Of a stretch of DNA of 39,700 bases, positions 32,177-39,700 are shown in pieces. Source of the stretch: Anaerolineae bacterium (GTDB taxonomy: Bacteria > Chloroflexota > Anaerolineae > CG2-30-64-16); assembly GCA_025454635.1 (NCBI GenBank), contig JALOOB010000009.1:1-39700 (forward strand), written 5' to 3'. Each line of letters begins with the position of its first letter. Position 1 is the stretch's first letter. The position numbers and the translations under genes were made by a program. Under the pieces are notes generated by a model that was not told the DNA's origin, did no database searches, and saw only the letters and a list, made by a program, of their open reading frames with translations.

Positions 32177-33366
32177 ATTTCCTGCAACTCGCGTGGAAGA
32201 GCATTTCGGGCAACGGGCTGCGAAGCTGGGTCGTCGCGCTGTCCGCCCTCGTCGTAGCGGCCTTCGCGTTGTTCGGGACGCTTCTCCTGCGCGGAGCAGC
32301 GACAAGCCTGGAGTTGGCTGCGGAGCGACTGGGAGCCGATATCGTGGTGGTCCCTGATGGCGCGCAGACCGAGATGGAAGGCGCTCTGCTCATGGGCCAC
32401 CCCGCCAGCTTCTGGATGCCGGAGGAAAACCTGCAGAAGCTGGCCGCGGTTCCCGGCGTCGAAGCCGTCTCTCCGCAGGTTTACCTGGCAACGCTGGTCG
32501 GGGCGGCCTGTTGTTCGGCCTCCGAGATGTTTATGGTGGCTTACGATCCCCAGAGCGACTTCACGCTGCGCCCCTGGCTGGAAAAGACCTTGCCGGGGGG
32601 ACTGGCCGAAGGCGAGGTAGTTGGGGGAGATTTCATCTCGGCCACGGAGCCGAACGACGGAATCCTGGTGTACGGCACCACCGTGAGGCTGACTGGCAAT
32701 CTCGAGCCGACAGGGTCAGGGCTCGATCAGAGCCTCTTCTTTACAATGGATACGGCGCGGCAGCTCGCGGTCAGCTCATGGGTGAACGCGGAAGAGCCGC
32801 TGATCATCCCGCCTGATCAGGTGTCTGCGATCATGGTTAAGACGACGCCCGGCGCAGACGTGGAGAAGGTCGCGGTCGAAATCCTCCGCACCGTGCCCGG
32901 CGTCTTTCCGGTCGCAAGCGCGGACCTGTTCCAGTCATCGCGCGCTCAACTGAAGAGCCTGCTGAACACCGTCGTCATCATGATGGCTTTGCTGTGGCCG
33001 ATCGCCATTGCGCTGATAGGCATGGTGTACCTGATGGCGGCGAATGAGCGGCGCCGAGAGCTCGGCATGCTGCGGGCGTTGGGCGCGACGAAGCGGTTCA
33101 TCGCCCAATCGCTGCTGACTGAAGCCAGCCTGCTTGCGCTTTGCGGCGCAGCGGTCGGCATCTTCGTGGCGGTGCTCGCGATCTACCTGTTCCGGCGACT
33201 GATCATCAACTCGCTGGGTGTGCCGTTCCTCTTGCCTTCGCCCGGATCGCTTGCGTTGCAGATTGCGATTGGGCTACTGCTGGCGATGGCCAGCGTGTTT
33301 CTGGCCGCGCTGCTTCCGGCGATCAAGGTGAGCCGGCAAGATCCGGCCGTGGCCATGCGGGAGTAG
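32173..33366 (+). CDS. FtsX/MacB-like ABC permease with extracytoplasmic Cys-Cys motif
   Basis: 397 residues from ATG 32173. Helix 1 (WVVALSALVVAAFALFGTLL) is followed by a MacB-type extracytoplasmic domain, about 45-255. It includes YLATLVGAACCSASEMFMVA, YDPQSDFTLRPWL, in which the Cys pair is unusual for lipoprotein-release permeases. The FtsX block follows (VIMMALLWPIAIALIGMVYL, ANERRRELGMLRALGATKRF), with three C-terminal helices and the ending SRQDPAVAMRE. It pairs with the ATPase encoded 4 bp downstream. The CC-aspartate pattern resembles permeases in FTR1/P19-type iron loci (established gene neighbourhoods), so a metal-related role is inferred. Confidence 0.92.
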   Translation: MNFLQLAWKSISGNGLRSWVVALSALVVAAFALFGTLLLRGAATSLELAAERLGADIVVVPDGAQTEMEGALLMGHPASFWMPEENLQKLAAVPGVEAVSPQVYLATLVGAACCSASEMFMVAYDPQSDFTLRPWLEKTLPGGLAEGEVVGGDFISATEPNDGILVYGTTVRLTGNLEPTGSGLDQSLFFTMDTARQLAVSSWVNAEEPLIIPPDQVSAIMVKTTPGADVEKVAVEILRTVPGVFPVASADLFQSSRAQLKSLLNTVVIMMALLWPIAIALIGMVYLMAANERRRELGMLRALGATKRFIAQSLLTEASLLALCGAAVGIFVAVLAIYLFRRLIINSLGVPFLLPSPGSLALQIAIGLLLAMASVFLAALLPAIKVSRQDPAVAMRE

Positions 33367-33370
33367 CCGA

Positions 33371-34162
33371 ATGCAGGGCAACACGATGATCAAGCTGGAA
33401 AGCGTCACGAAGGTCTACGAATTGGGCAGAGGAGCGACCGTTATCGCGGCGAAGGATGTCAGCCTCGAAATCGGCGCGGGCGAGTTTGTTGCCATTGTGG
33501 GCCGGTCAGGGTCGGGCAAGACGACGGTGCTCAACCTTGCGGCCGGGCTGACGCGGCCTACTGCGGGACGGGTCACGCTGGACGGCATCGACCTCTGGAG
33601 GTTGACGGACAAGGAGCAGTCGCGGCTGCGAAACCAGAAGATTGGCTTCGTTTTTCAGTTCCCCAGCCTACTGCCGACGCTGACCGTGCTGGAGAACGTC
33701 ATCCTGCCGACCACGTTCGGCCCGCGCGAGAGCAGGGCAGCGGCGCGAGCCCGCGCTGCGGATCTGCTGGAGCGGATCGGCCTCTCGGACAAGATCAACG
33801 TCTACCCGCGGCAGCTTTCTGCGGGGCAGCAGCAGCGCGTCGTGATTGCTCGCTCGCTAATCAACAAGCCCGAGCTGCTGCTGGCGGATGAGCCGACCAG
33901 CAACCTGGATGAAAAGACAGAGATGGAGATCGTGGGCTTGTTTCGCGAGCTCCATGCCACTCTTGGGGTCACGGTTGTGTTGGTGACACATACACGACAA
34001 CTGGTATCGGCCGGTATGCGGGCAATCGAGATGGCCGAGGGCCGCGTTGCGGCGCCGCAGCTGGCGATCGGCGGAGTTCCCGAGAATGGCTCGCGGCCTG
34101 TGGAGTATGCAAAGAATGGGTTGAGTGCGACAGTGGCGGGGCAGAGTGAGTTGTCGTATTGA
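33371..34162 (+). CDS. ABC transporter ATP-binding protein (LolD/MacB type)
   Basis: 263 residues from ATG 33371 (ATG 33386 is possible; neither has a strong site, as expected for a coupled gene). All NTPase motifs are present: Walker A GRSGSGKTT, Q-loop FVFQFPSLLPTLTV, signature LSAGQQQRV (Ala for the usual Gly), Walker B LLLADEPTSNLD, and H-switch VLVTHTRQL. About 35 extra C-terminal residues (GGVPENGSRPVEYAKNGLSA) follow the core. It energises the permease just upstream. Unlike the ATPase at 7643-8303 it is intact. Confidence 0.95.
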   Translation: MQGNTMIKLESVTKVYELGRGATVIAAKDVSLEIGAGEFVAIVGRSGSGKTTVLNLAAGLTRPTAGRVTLDGIDLWRLTDKEQSRLRNQKIGFVFQFPSLLPTLTVLENVILPTTFGPRESRAAARARAADLLERIGLSDKINVYPRQLSAGQQQRVVIARSLINKPELLLADEPTSNLDEKTEMEIVGLFRELHATLGVTVVLVTHTRQLVSAGMRAIEMAEGRVAAPQLAIGGVPENGSRPVEYAKNGLSATVAGQSELSY

Positions 34163-34187
34163 CCAGGAAGAAATCGGGGAGGAAACC

Positions 34188-36668
34188 ATGGGAACACCTT
34201 ACAACCTTGTTATAGGATCAAGGGCGCCGGCAGCGCGGGGCTGGAAGCTGTTGTTGGTCGCAGTGCTGCTAATGATGGCCGCGGCGCCTGTGGGCGGAGC
34301 AGGCGCTTCATCCGCTCAGCAAGAGACGGTGGCTCAAGTCGACGAGGCGCAAAGTCGCTACCTCGTCGTGGAGAACGTTGGTCAATTCGCGGCCGAAGCG
34401 CGGTTCATGATCGAACGCGGAGATCAACGCATTTGGCTTACGGAAGATGCTGTGTGGCTCGTCGTGGCCGATCCTGCTCGCCCGCGTAAGCCCGGGACGC
34501 TCGCGACAGCCCTGGCGCGGCCACCGAGACGACCGGTTGCCTCTGCGCGCGGAGGCACGGCGCTGCGATTCAGCTTCGCCGGCAGCCAAACGGCGGTTTT
34601 GGAGCCGTTCGGTCGCCTTGACACTCAGGTAGCGTTTCTTGTGGGCAATGATCCGGCGCGGTGGCAGAGCGCCGTGCCCGCGTGGTCGGGGGTCCGTTAC
34701 CGTGACATCTATCCCGGGATCGACCTCGTCGTCGGCGGGAGCGCCGCGGGCGTCGTGCCATGGCGGTTAGAAGCGCGGTCCGGCGCAGATACGAGCGCGG
34801 TGGCGCTTCGCGTTGAAGGCGCGAGCCCAGCCGTCGGCGCGGCCGGCGAGTTCGTTTTCCAGCTTGCAGGCCGGAGCGTTTCGGTGGAATTGCCTGGATG
34901 GGCGCCGGATGGCGCAACGGCAGCGGAAAGCGCCGCGGTACAGGGACAGGATGCAAACACCTTTGCGCTTGTTCCGCAGAGCGGTTCGGATGCGCCGCAG
35001 GCCGCGCCAGAAGCAGTTACTGATCTTGTCTATAGCCGGGTGCTCGGCGGAGCGTCGACGGGTGGCGGGGGAATCGCGGTCGACCCAGCCGGCAACGCCT
35101 ACGTCGCCGGCACCACCTCGGCCGCGAATTTCCCAGGTGTCGCCGGGCACTACGACGCAAGCTTCGGTGGGCTGACGGACGCATTCGTGGCCAAGCTCGA
35201 TCCGACGGCTGAGCAGATTGTCTACGCCACCTACCTGGGTGGGTCAGGCGCTGACACGGGCGCAGGCATTGCTGTGGCCAACGGCGTGGCCTATGTTACC
35301 GGCGCGACTGACTCGACCAACTTCCCCGGCACGTCAGGGACTGCCGGGGGCCTGGACGCTTTTGCGGTTGCCCTCGGCGCCAACGGGAACAGCCTGGGCT
35401 ACGCAAGGTTGCTGGGCGGCGCCGCAGGCGACGACAAGGGCGCTGCCATCGCTGTGGACGGGACGGATGCCTACATAGCGGGCACTGCCGGTTCCTGGAA
35501 TCTGCCCGGGCAGGCCTGCGGGGCAATCGTCAGCGGGTCAACGGACGTATTGGTCGCGCGGATTAGCGCGACGGGTGTCCCGGTCTACACCATGTGTCTG
35601 GGGGGCACGGGGGACGATCGCGGGTACGGGGTCGCGGTGGCCAACCAGGTAGCCTACGTCACAGGGGAGACCTGGTCGGCAGATATCGTGTATCCGCAGC
35701 CGACGCCGGCGGGTGAGAACGATGTGCTGGTGGCAGCTATCGGCGCGGACGGGACAACGCGCGGCGTGACGCTCATCGGCGGCGGCCTTGGCGACATGGG
35801 CAATAGCATCGCAGCGCGTGTCGACGGGAGTGGCAACGGAAGCCTCTATATTGCTGGGACCAGCAATTCCAACGACCTCGCGCTGGCAACCGCGCGAGAG
35901 GCGAACCGATATGATGCTGACGCAGTGATTGCCCGGGTTGCGGTCGCGCCTGGCGCCGCGGGATCCATCCAGTTGACGCACAACTTCGCCACCTATTTGG
36001 GAGGCGCTGGCGACGATGCGGGAAGAGGGATCGCCATCGAGGTAGCTCAGGTGCTGTATGTCGCGGGCGCAACGGCATCTACGAACTTTCCCGTGTCCTC
36101 CGAGGCGTACGACGCCTCGAACTCGGATGCTACGACCGACGCGTTCGTGGCCCGGATGGACTTGAGCATCGCTGACCCTGACAAGGTGACTTATGCGACG
36201 TACCTGGGAGGCGCAGGTGAAGACGCTGCCGAGGCTGTTGCGGCAGATGGGAGCGGCAATGCTTTCGTCGGTGGCTCTACGGCGGGCGGCGACTTTCCCG
36301 TACTGGTAGGCGCTGCGCCTACCGGAGACGAGCAGTCGTTCGCGGCGAAGTTGGCCGTGGCGCCCCTGGCTGCGCCCGTCATCGAGATTGAGGCCGGCGG
36401 CAACGACATCGTGTTGACGTGGCTCCCGGCGGCTGGCTCCACTGGTTACGACGCGTTCCGCAGCGTCTTGCCCTACTTCATGCCCGGCGACCAGGGTGCG
36501 ACGCTCCTGCCAGATCCGACAACGAGCCCGTACACCGATGGAAGCGTGCTGACCCAGGCGGGGCCGTACTTCTATGTGGTCCGATCGATCGGCGCCACAG
36601 CCGGGCAGTTCAGCAGCGTCTCCAACCGGGTGGGCAAGTTCACGTTCGAGCTCGTCAGGGGGGATTGA
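34188..36668 (+). CDS. Secreted SBBP-repeat beta-propeller protein with C-terminal Fn3 domain
   Basis: 826 residues from ATG 34188 (GGGGAGGA site). A signal peptide is at about 18-43 (GWKLLLVAVLLMMAAAPVGG). An N-terminal domain (about 55-260) with VENVGQFAAEARFMIERGDQ and VRYRDIYPGIDLVVGG matches the domain usually placed before SBBP repeats. Then come about seven SBBP-type repeats with units like GIAVDPAGNAYVAGTTSAAN, YATYLGGSGAD and DAFVAKLD. They predict a beta-propeller. A final Fn3-like domain ends VSNRVGKFTFELVRGD, the same tail pattern as the subtilase. It is probably an extracellular binding or adhesion protein. The gene follows the ATPase by 25 bp, so it may be the last gene of the oxidase-transporter cluster. 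Confidence 0.9.
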   Translation: MGTPYNLVIGSRAPAARGWKLLLVAVLLMMAAAPVGGAGASSAQQETVAQVDEAQSRYLVVENVGQFAAEARFMIERGDQRIWLTEDAVWLVVADPARPRKPGTLATALARPPRRPVASARGGTALRFSFAGSQTAVLEPFGRLDTQVAFLVGNDPARWQSAVPAWSGVRYRDIYPGIDLVVGGSAAGVVPWRLEARSGADTSAVALRVEGASPAVGAAGEFVFQLAGRSVSVELPGWAPDGATAAESAAVQGQDANTFALVPQSGSDAPQAAPEAVTDLVYSRVLGGASTGGGGIAVDPAGNAYVAGTTSAANFPGVAGHYDASFGGLTDAFVAKLDPTAEQIVYATYLGGSGADTGAGIAVANGVAYVTGATDSTNFPGTSGTAGGLDAFAVALGANGNSLGYARLLGGAAGDDKGAAIAVDGTDAYIAGTAGSWNLPGQACGAIVSGSTDVLVARISATGVPVYTMCLGGTGDDRGYGVAVANQVAYVTGETWSADIVYPQPTPAGENDVLVAAIGADGTTRGVTLIGGGLGDMGNSIAARVDGSGNGSLYIAGTSNSNDLALATAREANRYDADAVIARVAVAPGAAGSIQLTHNFATYLGGAGDDAGRGIAIEVAQVLYVAGATASTNFPVSSEAYDASNSDATTDAFVARMDLSIADPDKVTYATYLGGAGEDAAEAVAADGSGNAFVGGSTAGGDFPVLVGAAPTGDEQSFAAKLAVAPLAAPVIEIEAGGNDIVLTWLPAAGSTGYDAFRSVLPYFMPGDQGATLLPDPTTSPYTDGSVLTQAGPYFYVVRSIGATAGQFSSVSNRVGKFTFELVRGD

Positions 36669-36700
36669 CGCCGGCAGCTGCAGGCAGGAATAAATAAGAA

Positions 36701-36749
36701 GCGCAAGACCCCCCGTGGTGCGCCGACGCTGCGGGGGGTCTGCTTGCGC
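36701..36749. terminator. Strong hairpin after the SBBP gene, probable terminator without T-run
   Basis: GCGCAAGACCCCCCG (36701-36715) pairs with CGGGGGGT and CTTGCGC (36732-36749) with a 3-nt bulge, giving a 15-bp stem and a 16-nt loop. It lies 32 bp after the stop. There is no U tract, so it may be factor-dependent or only protect the mRNA 3' end. Confidence 0.5.
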
Positions 36750-37181
36750 CTGGAGAACTCGGCGCCTTCAGAGCGCGAGCGCGCGGCTGATAGCTTCATG
36801 CTCGACGATTGCCTTCGTGTCTCGTTGGCGTGGAGGCGAACGACGTTGGTCCCGCCCACGGTCCAGGATGCGGTTTGGCCGGCCGGACGACGCAGCCAGG
36901 GAGCCCAAGCCGGCAGCAGAATCGCGAAGGCGATTCGGGGAGGGCGGATGCGTGGCATCAAGCAACGCGTTCAGTTGGCGCGGAAGAACTCTTACTGTAC
37001 GTACTTCTCCAACAGTGTACAACAATTTGCAATGGCTCTGGAAAGTCTCCAAGGAGTCGCGCTATTGTCCTTTCCCTGATCAAGAATTGATAGCTGCTTG
37101 TGCGCGAACGAACGAAGTGTCATTTGTCTTGCTTTCTCCTATGATTGAATGTTGCCTAATAGTAGCAGATAGGGAACGAAT
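36750..37181. other. Non-coding stretch upstream of the second two-component system
   Basis: No reading frame here has a ribosome site, recognisable domain or family pattern. The right part turns AT-richer (37000-37180), fitting a promoter region for the response regulator, but no convincing -35/-10 pair stands out. GTACGTAC occurs at about 36997 and GTGTAC at about 37015. Confidence 0.5.
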
Positions 37182-37817
37182 ATGACGATACGCGTGCTGG
37201 TAGTCGACGACCATGGAGTTGTGCGCAAGGGGATAAGAATGTACCTTGGCGCCGATCCTGAATTTGAGATCGTGGCCGAGGCAAGCAACGGACAAGAAGC
37301 GCTAACGCTGGCGCGTGAACTCAGGCCCGACGTGATCTTGATGGACTTGCTTATGCCAGTCATGGACGGGATCGCAGCCACCGCTGCCATCCGTCGGGAA
37401 CTGCCGGACGTCGAAGTGATCGCGCTCACGAGCGTGCTGGAGGATACGGCTGTCGCAGAAGCGGTTCGAGTGGGCGCCATCGGGTACCTACTCAAGGATG
37501 CCGAGTCCTCCGAGCTAACCAAGGCGCTCCGAGCCGCCGCAAGCGGCCGCGTTTATCTGACTCAGGCCGCGCTTGCGCGACTCATGCGCGACGTCGGCGC
37601 CACAGGTGATCCGGCTGAAGCCTTGACGCCGCGAGAGGTCGAAGTTCTCCGGTTGATTGCGCAGGGTCGTTCCAACAGAGAGATCTCTGGCGAGCTTTCG
37701 GTCACGGATCATACGGTCAAGACACACATAAGCCACATTTATGACAAACTAGGTGTGCGCAGCCGAACGCAGGCGGCGCTCTACGCGATCGACTCGGGAC
37801 TCGCCGATGGCCGGTGA
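37182..37817 (+). CDS. NarL/FixJ-family response regulator, paralogue of 23906-24541
   Basis: 211 residues from ATG 37182 (AGGGA 9 nt upstream). Receiver: VLVVDDHGVVRKGIRMYLGA, Asp55 in VILMDLLMPVMDG, IALTSVLEDTAVAEA, IGYLLKDAESSEL. LuxR-type HTH: LTPREVEVLRLIAQGRSNRE, ISGELSVTDHTVKTHISHIY. Length and sequence track the regulator at 23906-24541 over the whole protein, including the ending RTQAALYAIDSGLAD, so the two arose by duplication. The HTH recognition helices differ (SVTDHTVKTHISHI against GLSEQTVKTHVSHI) but may read related sites. It overlaps the kinase gene by 11 bp. Confidence 0.95.
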   Translation: MTIRVLVVDDHGVVRKGIRMYLGADPEFEIVAEASNGQEALTLARELRPDVILMDLLMPVMDGIAATAAIRRELPDVEVIALTSVLEDTAVAEAVRVGAIGYLLKDAESSELTKALRAAASGRVYLTQAALARLMRDVGATGDPAEALTPREVEVLRLIAQGRSNREISGELSVTDHTVKTHISHIYDKLGVRSRTQAALYAIDSGLADGR

Positions 37818-39480
37818 CCCATTTCCAGCCGCGTCACCACCGGGGCAGAAGGACGCCGAAAGAGAAGCTTTCCAGATTCGCATTGCGGTTCCGGTCGCTC
37901 TGGCGGCTGCTTTCCTTTTGATTGACATGCTGCTCCACGAGGTGCTCGGCACAGCCTGGCGCAGCATCACACATTACCTGATGGCCCTCCTGTTACTTTG
38001 CTCCTCGTTTCTCGTCATCTCCTTTCACCAGCGAACCCTTAGTCAACGCAGAGCCGCGCGCGAGCAACTGGCGTTGCGCGAAGAAAGCTATCGCGGCCTG
38101 TTCGACGAATTTCCGGAACCCACAACCGTATGGAGCGGGGATGGCGTCCTGCTTCTTCAGAACCTCGTGTCCGCGCGTAACCTCGGCGGGTCCCGCAGTA
38201 CTTACCTGGGCAAGACGATCGTGGAGATATTTGGGCCTGAGGCAGGGCGAAGTTACCTGGAGCGCATTCAACGCGTGTACCGCACTGGACTTAGCGAGCA
38301 ACAGGAAGACGCGGTGGATCTGGCAACGATGGGTCACCGCTACTTTTCGACGTCCATACAGCGCGTGCGCCAGCCCGATGGCGCTCCTGCGGTGCGGGTT
38401 ATTTCGTACGACATCACCGAGCGCGTCAAGGCAGAACACGCCTGGCGCGCCGAACACAAGCGCGCGTCGATGTACTTGAATATTGCGGCCGTCATGATTG
38501 TTGCGCTTGATACAGACTATCGCGTGACAATGATCAACGAGCGGGGTTGCGAGATTCTGGGTTGCGGCGAGTCGCAGATCGTCGGACGGGATTGGTTTGC
38601 GGAGTTCCTGCCTGAACGAGTGCGAGACCAAGTTCGGAGGGACTATGAGCGGCTTGTTTCGGATCAGCTGCAGATCGTGGACGCGTATCACAATCCGGTT
38701 CTCACCCTGTCGGGAGAAGAGCGGTTAATTGCCTGGCAGACGGTGGTCGTGCGCGACGAGACGGGACGGCCCCTGGGAACGCTGAGTTCGGGTGAGGATG
38801 TCACGGACCGCCACCGCGCGGAGGAAGCGCTGCGCGCATCTGAGCTGATGCGAGCGCAGGAGCGCAGCGCGTTGGAGGAACGGCAGCGACTGGCGCGCGA
38901 ATTACATGATTCAGTCTCTCAGGCGCTTTACGGCATTGCTCTCGGCGTGAACACAGCCTTAGCGACCCTTGACCGGGACACAAACGCAACGCGCGCGGCG
39001 CTTGAATATGCCATTGGGCTTACGCGCGCGGGGTTGAGCGAAATGCGAGCTCTGATTTTCGAGCTAAGGCCCGAGTCGCTTGTGACTGAAGGACTCGTGG
39101 CGGCACTCACGAAGCAGGCCGAGGCGATTAAGGCGCGCTTTGAGATCCCTGTCGACGTGGACTTGTGCTGTGAGCCTGATCTGGCTCTGCCGGCAAAGGA
39201 AGCGCTGTACCGAGTAAGTCAGGAGGCGCTCAACAATACGGCCAAACACGCGCATGCAAGGAGGGTTACGGTGAAGTTGGAATGCGATAACCGTTTCGTC
39301 ACCCTCATAGTAAATGACGACGGGTGTGGTTTCGACAGCGCGGCCGACTATCCGGGTCACCTCGGCCTGAAGTCCATGCGCGAGAGGGTGGATAGTATCG
39401 GGGGCACATTGCGGATCAGGAGTGGAATTGGCGCGGGGCTCGGAACTACTATTGAGGCGCGAGTACCGAAAGAGTCGTAG
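37807..39480 (+). CDS. PAS-domain sensor histidine kinase, paralogue of 22094-23839
   Basis: 557 residues from ATG 37807 (M-A-G-D-P), inside the end of the regulator gene, so translation is coupled. Two transmembrane helices (IAVPVALAAAFLLIDMLLHE, YLMALLLLCSSFLVISF) are followed by PAS 1 (YRGLFDEFPEPTTVWSGDGV), PAS 2 (ASMYLNIAAVMIVALDTDYR) and a PAC segment (GTLSSGEDVTDRHRAEEALR). HisKA_3 carries the phospho-His in LARELHDSVSQALYGIALGV. The ATPase shows KEALYRVSQEALNNTAKHAH, NDDGCGFDS and GHLGLKSMRERVDSI. Kinase core and layout are the same as at 22094-23839, while the PAS regions have diverged, which suggests different signals. Confidence 0.94.
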   Translation: MAGDPFPAASPPGQKDAEREAFQIRIAVPVALAAAFLLIDMLLHEVLGTAWRSITHYLMALLLLCSSFLVISFHQRTLSQRRAAREQLALREESYRGLFDEFPEPTTVWSGDGVLLLQNLVSARNLGGSRSTYLGKTIVEIFGPEAGRSYLERIQRVYRTGLSEQQEDAVDLATMGHRYFSTSIQRVRQPDGAPAVRVISYDITERVKAEHAWRAEHKRASMYLNIAAVMIVALDTDYRVTMINERGCEILGCGESQIVGRDWFAEFLPERVRDQVRRDYERLVSDQLQIVDAYHNPVLTLSGEERLIAWQTVVVRDETGRPLGTLSSGEDVTDRHRAEEALRASELMRAQERSALEERQRLARELHDSVSQALYGIALGVNTALATLDRDTNATRAALEYAIGLTRAGLSEMRALIFELRPESLVTEGLVAALTKQAEAIKARFEIPVDVDLCCEPDLALPAKEALYRVSQEALNNTAKHAHARRVTVKLECDNRFVTLIVNDDGCGFDSAADYPGHLGLKSMRERVDSIGGTLRIRSGIGAGLGTTIEARVPKES

Positions 39481-39609
39481 CTTGACGGCGGGCGTAAACA
39501 AACAAAAACGCCCTGCGACAGCGCGTGCGCTAAGCACCTCTAGCCGTAGGACGTTATATGGGTTAAGTGGGTGGCCAGCGCTACTGCGTAGCGGCGCACC
39601 CGACTTAGG

Positions 39610-39681
39610 TGGCGACGGACAGACTTGAACTGTCGACCCAGCGATTATGAGCCGCTTGCTCTGCCACTGAGCTACGTCGCC
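39610..39681 (-). tRNA. tRNA-Met (anticodon CAU)
   Basis: A 72-nt cloverleaf on the minus strand: acceptor GGCGACG/CGUCGCC, D-stem GCUC/GAGC, anticodon loop CUCAUAA, T-arm GACAG-UUCAAGU-CUGUC, A73, no encoded CCA. The GGCGACGUAGC start resembles elongator tRNA-Met. A lysidine-modified tRNA-Ile2 also has CAU and cannot be fully excluded. The normal G1-C72 pair argues against an initiator. Confidence 0.9.
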
Positions 39682-39700
39682 GATACTTTTCTTGTTTTGA

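Noticed and set aside
36715-37185. Open frames in the gap before the second two-component system
   Set aside because: No ribosome site, no domain, and overlapping frames on both strands; treated as non-coding.

Overview
This is a GC-rich bacterial chromosome segment. The two tRNA genes do not encode CCA. Secreted proteins carry fibronectin-III (Fn3) modules, SBBP repeats and LysM domains, and there are PadR/FtsX efflux modules, a PadR regulator and NarL/LiaS-type two-component systems. This mix fits Chloroflexota (perhaps Anaerolineae). That placement is inference from gene content, not from a marker gene.

Layout. 1-5 kb: a truncated LysM cell-wall protein, a glutaredoxin-like protein and a large polytopic membrane protein (PTPS-related/YfhO-like) with an apparent one-base frameshift. 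5-9 kb: a PadR regulator, an ABC ATPase and an FtsX permease in one minus-strand unit. The ATPase has lost about 80 bp between Walker A and the Q-loop and is out of frame. 9.2-9.9 kb: a tRNA-Arg(CCU) gene followed by a hicBA toxin-antitoxin pair, then a second copy of the 3' 53 bp of the tRNA. This looks like a tiny tRNA-targeted islet. 9.9-15.8 kb: a secreted 5'-nucleotidase, a secreted subtilase and a complete partner-switching set (cNMP-binding/SpoIIE phosphatase, RsbW-like kinase, RsbV-like STAS protein). 15.8-21.9 kb: housekeeping and mixed genes (gpmA, a CBM48 protein, fdhD, a DinB-like protein, L-glutamate gamma-semialdehyde dehydrogenase, two lipoproteins).

22-39.5 kb is the most interesting part. 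A response regulator/histidine kinase pair at 22.1-24.5 kb and a clearly paralogous pair at 37.2-39.5 kb bracket a plus-strand cluster. In order, the cluster holds a receiver-only protein, a 1455-residue secreted multicopper oxidase, and two tandem secreted proteins that share an unrecognised domain (the second is a lipoprotein fused to a cupredoxin-like domain). These are followed by a DUF4418-like membrane protein, an FtsX permease with a periplasmic Cys-Cys motif, its ATPase, and a large SBBP-repeat/Fn3 secreted protein. I infer a two-component-regulated envelope copper/redox or metal-handling system. The substrate cannot be read from the sequence.

Non-coding structure is rich. It includes three copies of a GTAGCGCAAGTT hairpin repeat, two ACGCAGAT-type repeats (one forms the end of the PadR gene), other long palindromes, an attC-like inverted repeat, strong terminators at 9886-9918 and 18454-18481, a 16-bp-stem hairpin before the secreted protein at 29783, and a 16-bp palindrome before a response regulator. 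Three genes are broken in this sequence (membrane protein, ABC ATPase, hicA). Read data are needed to separate real decay from assembly indels.
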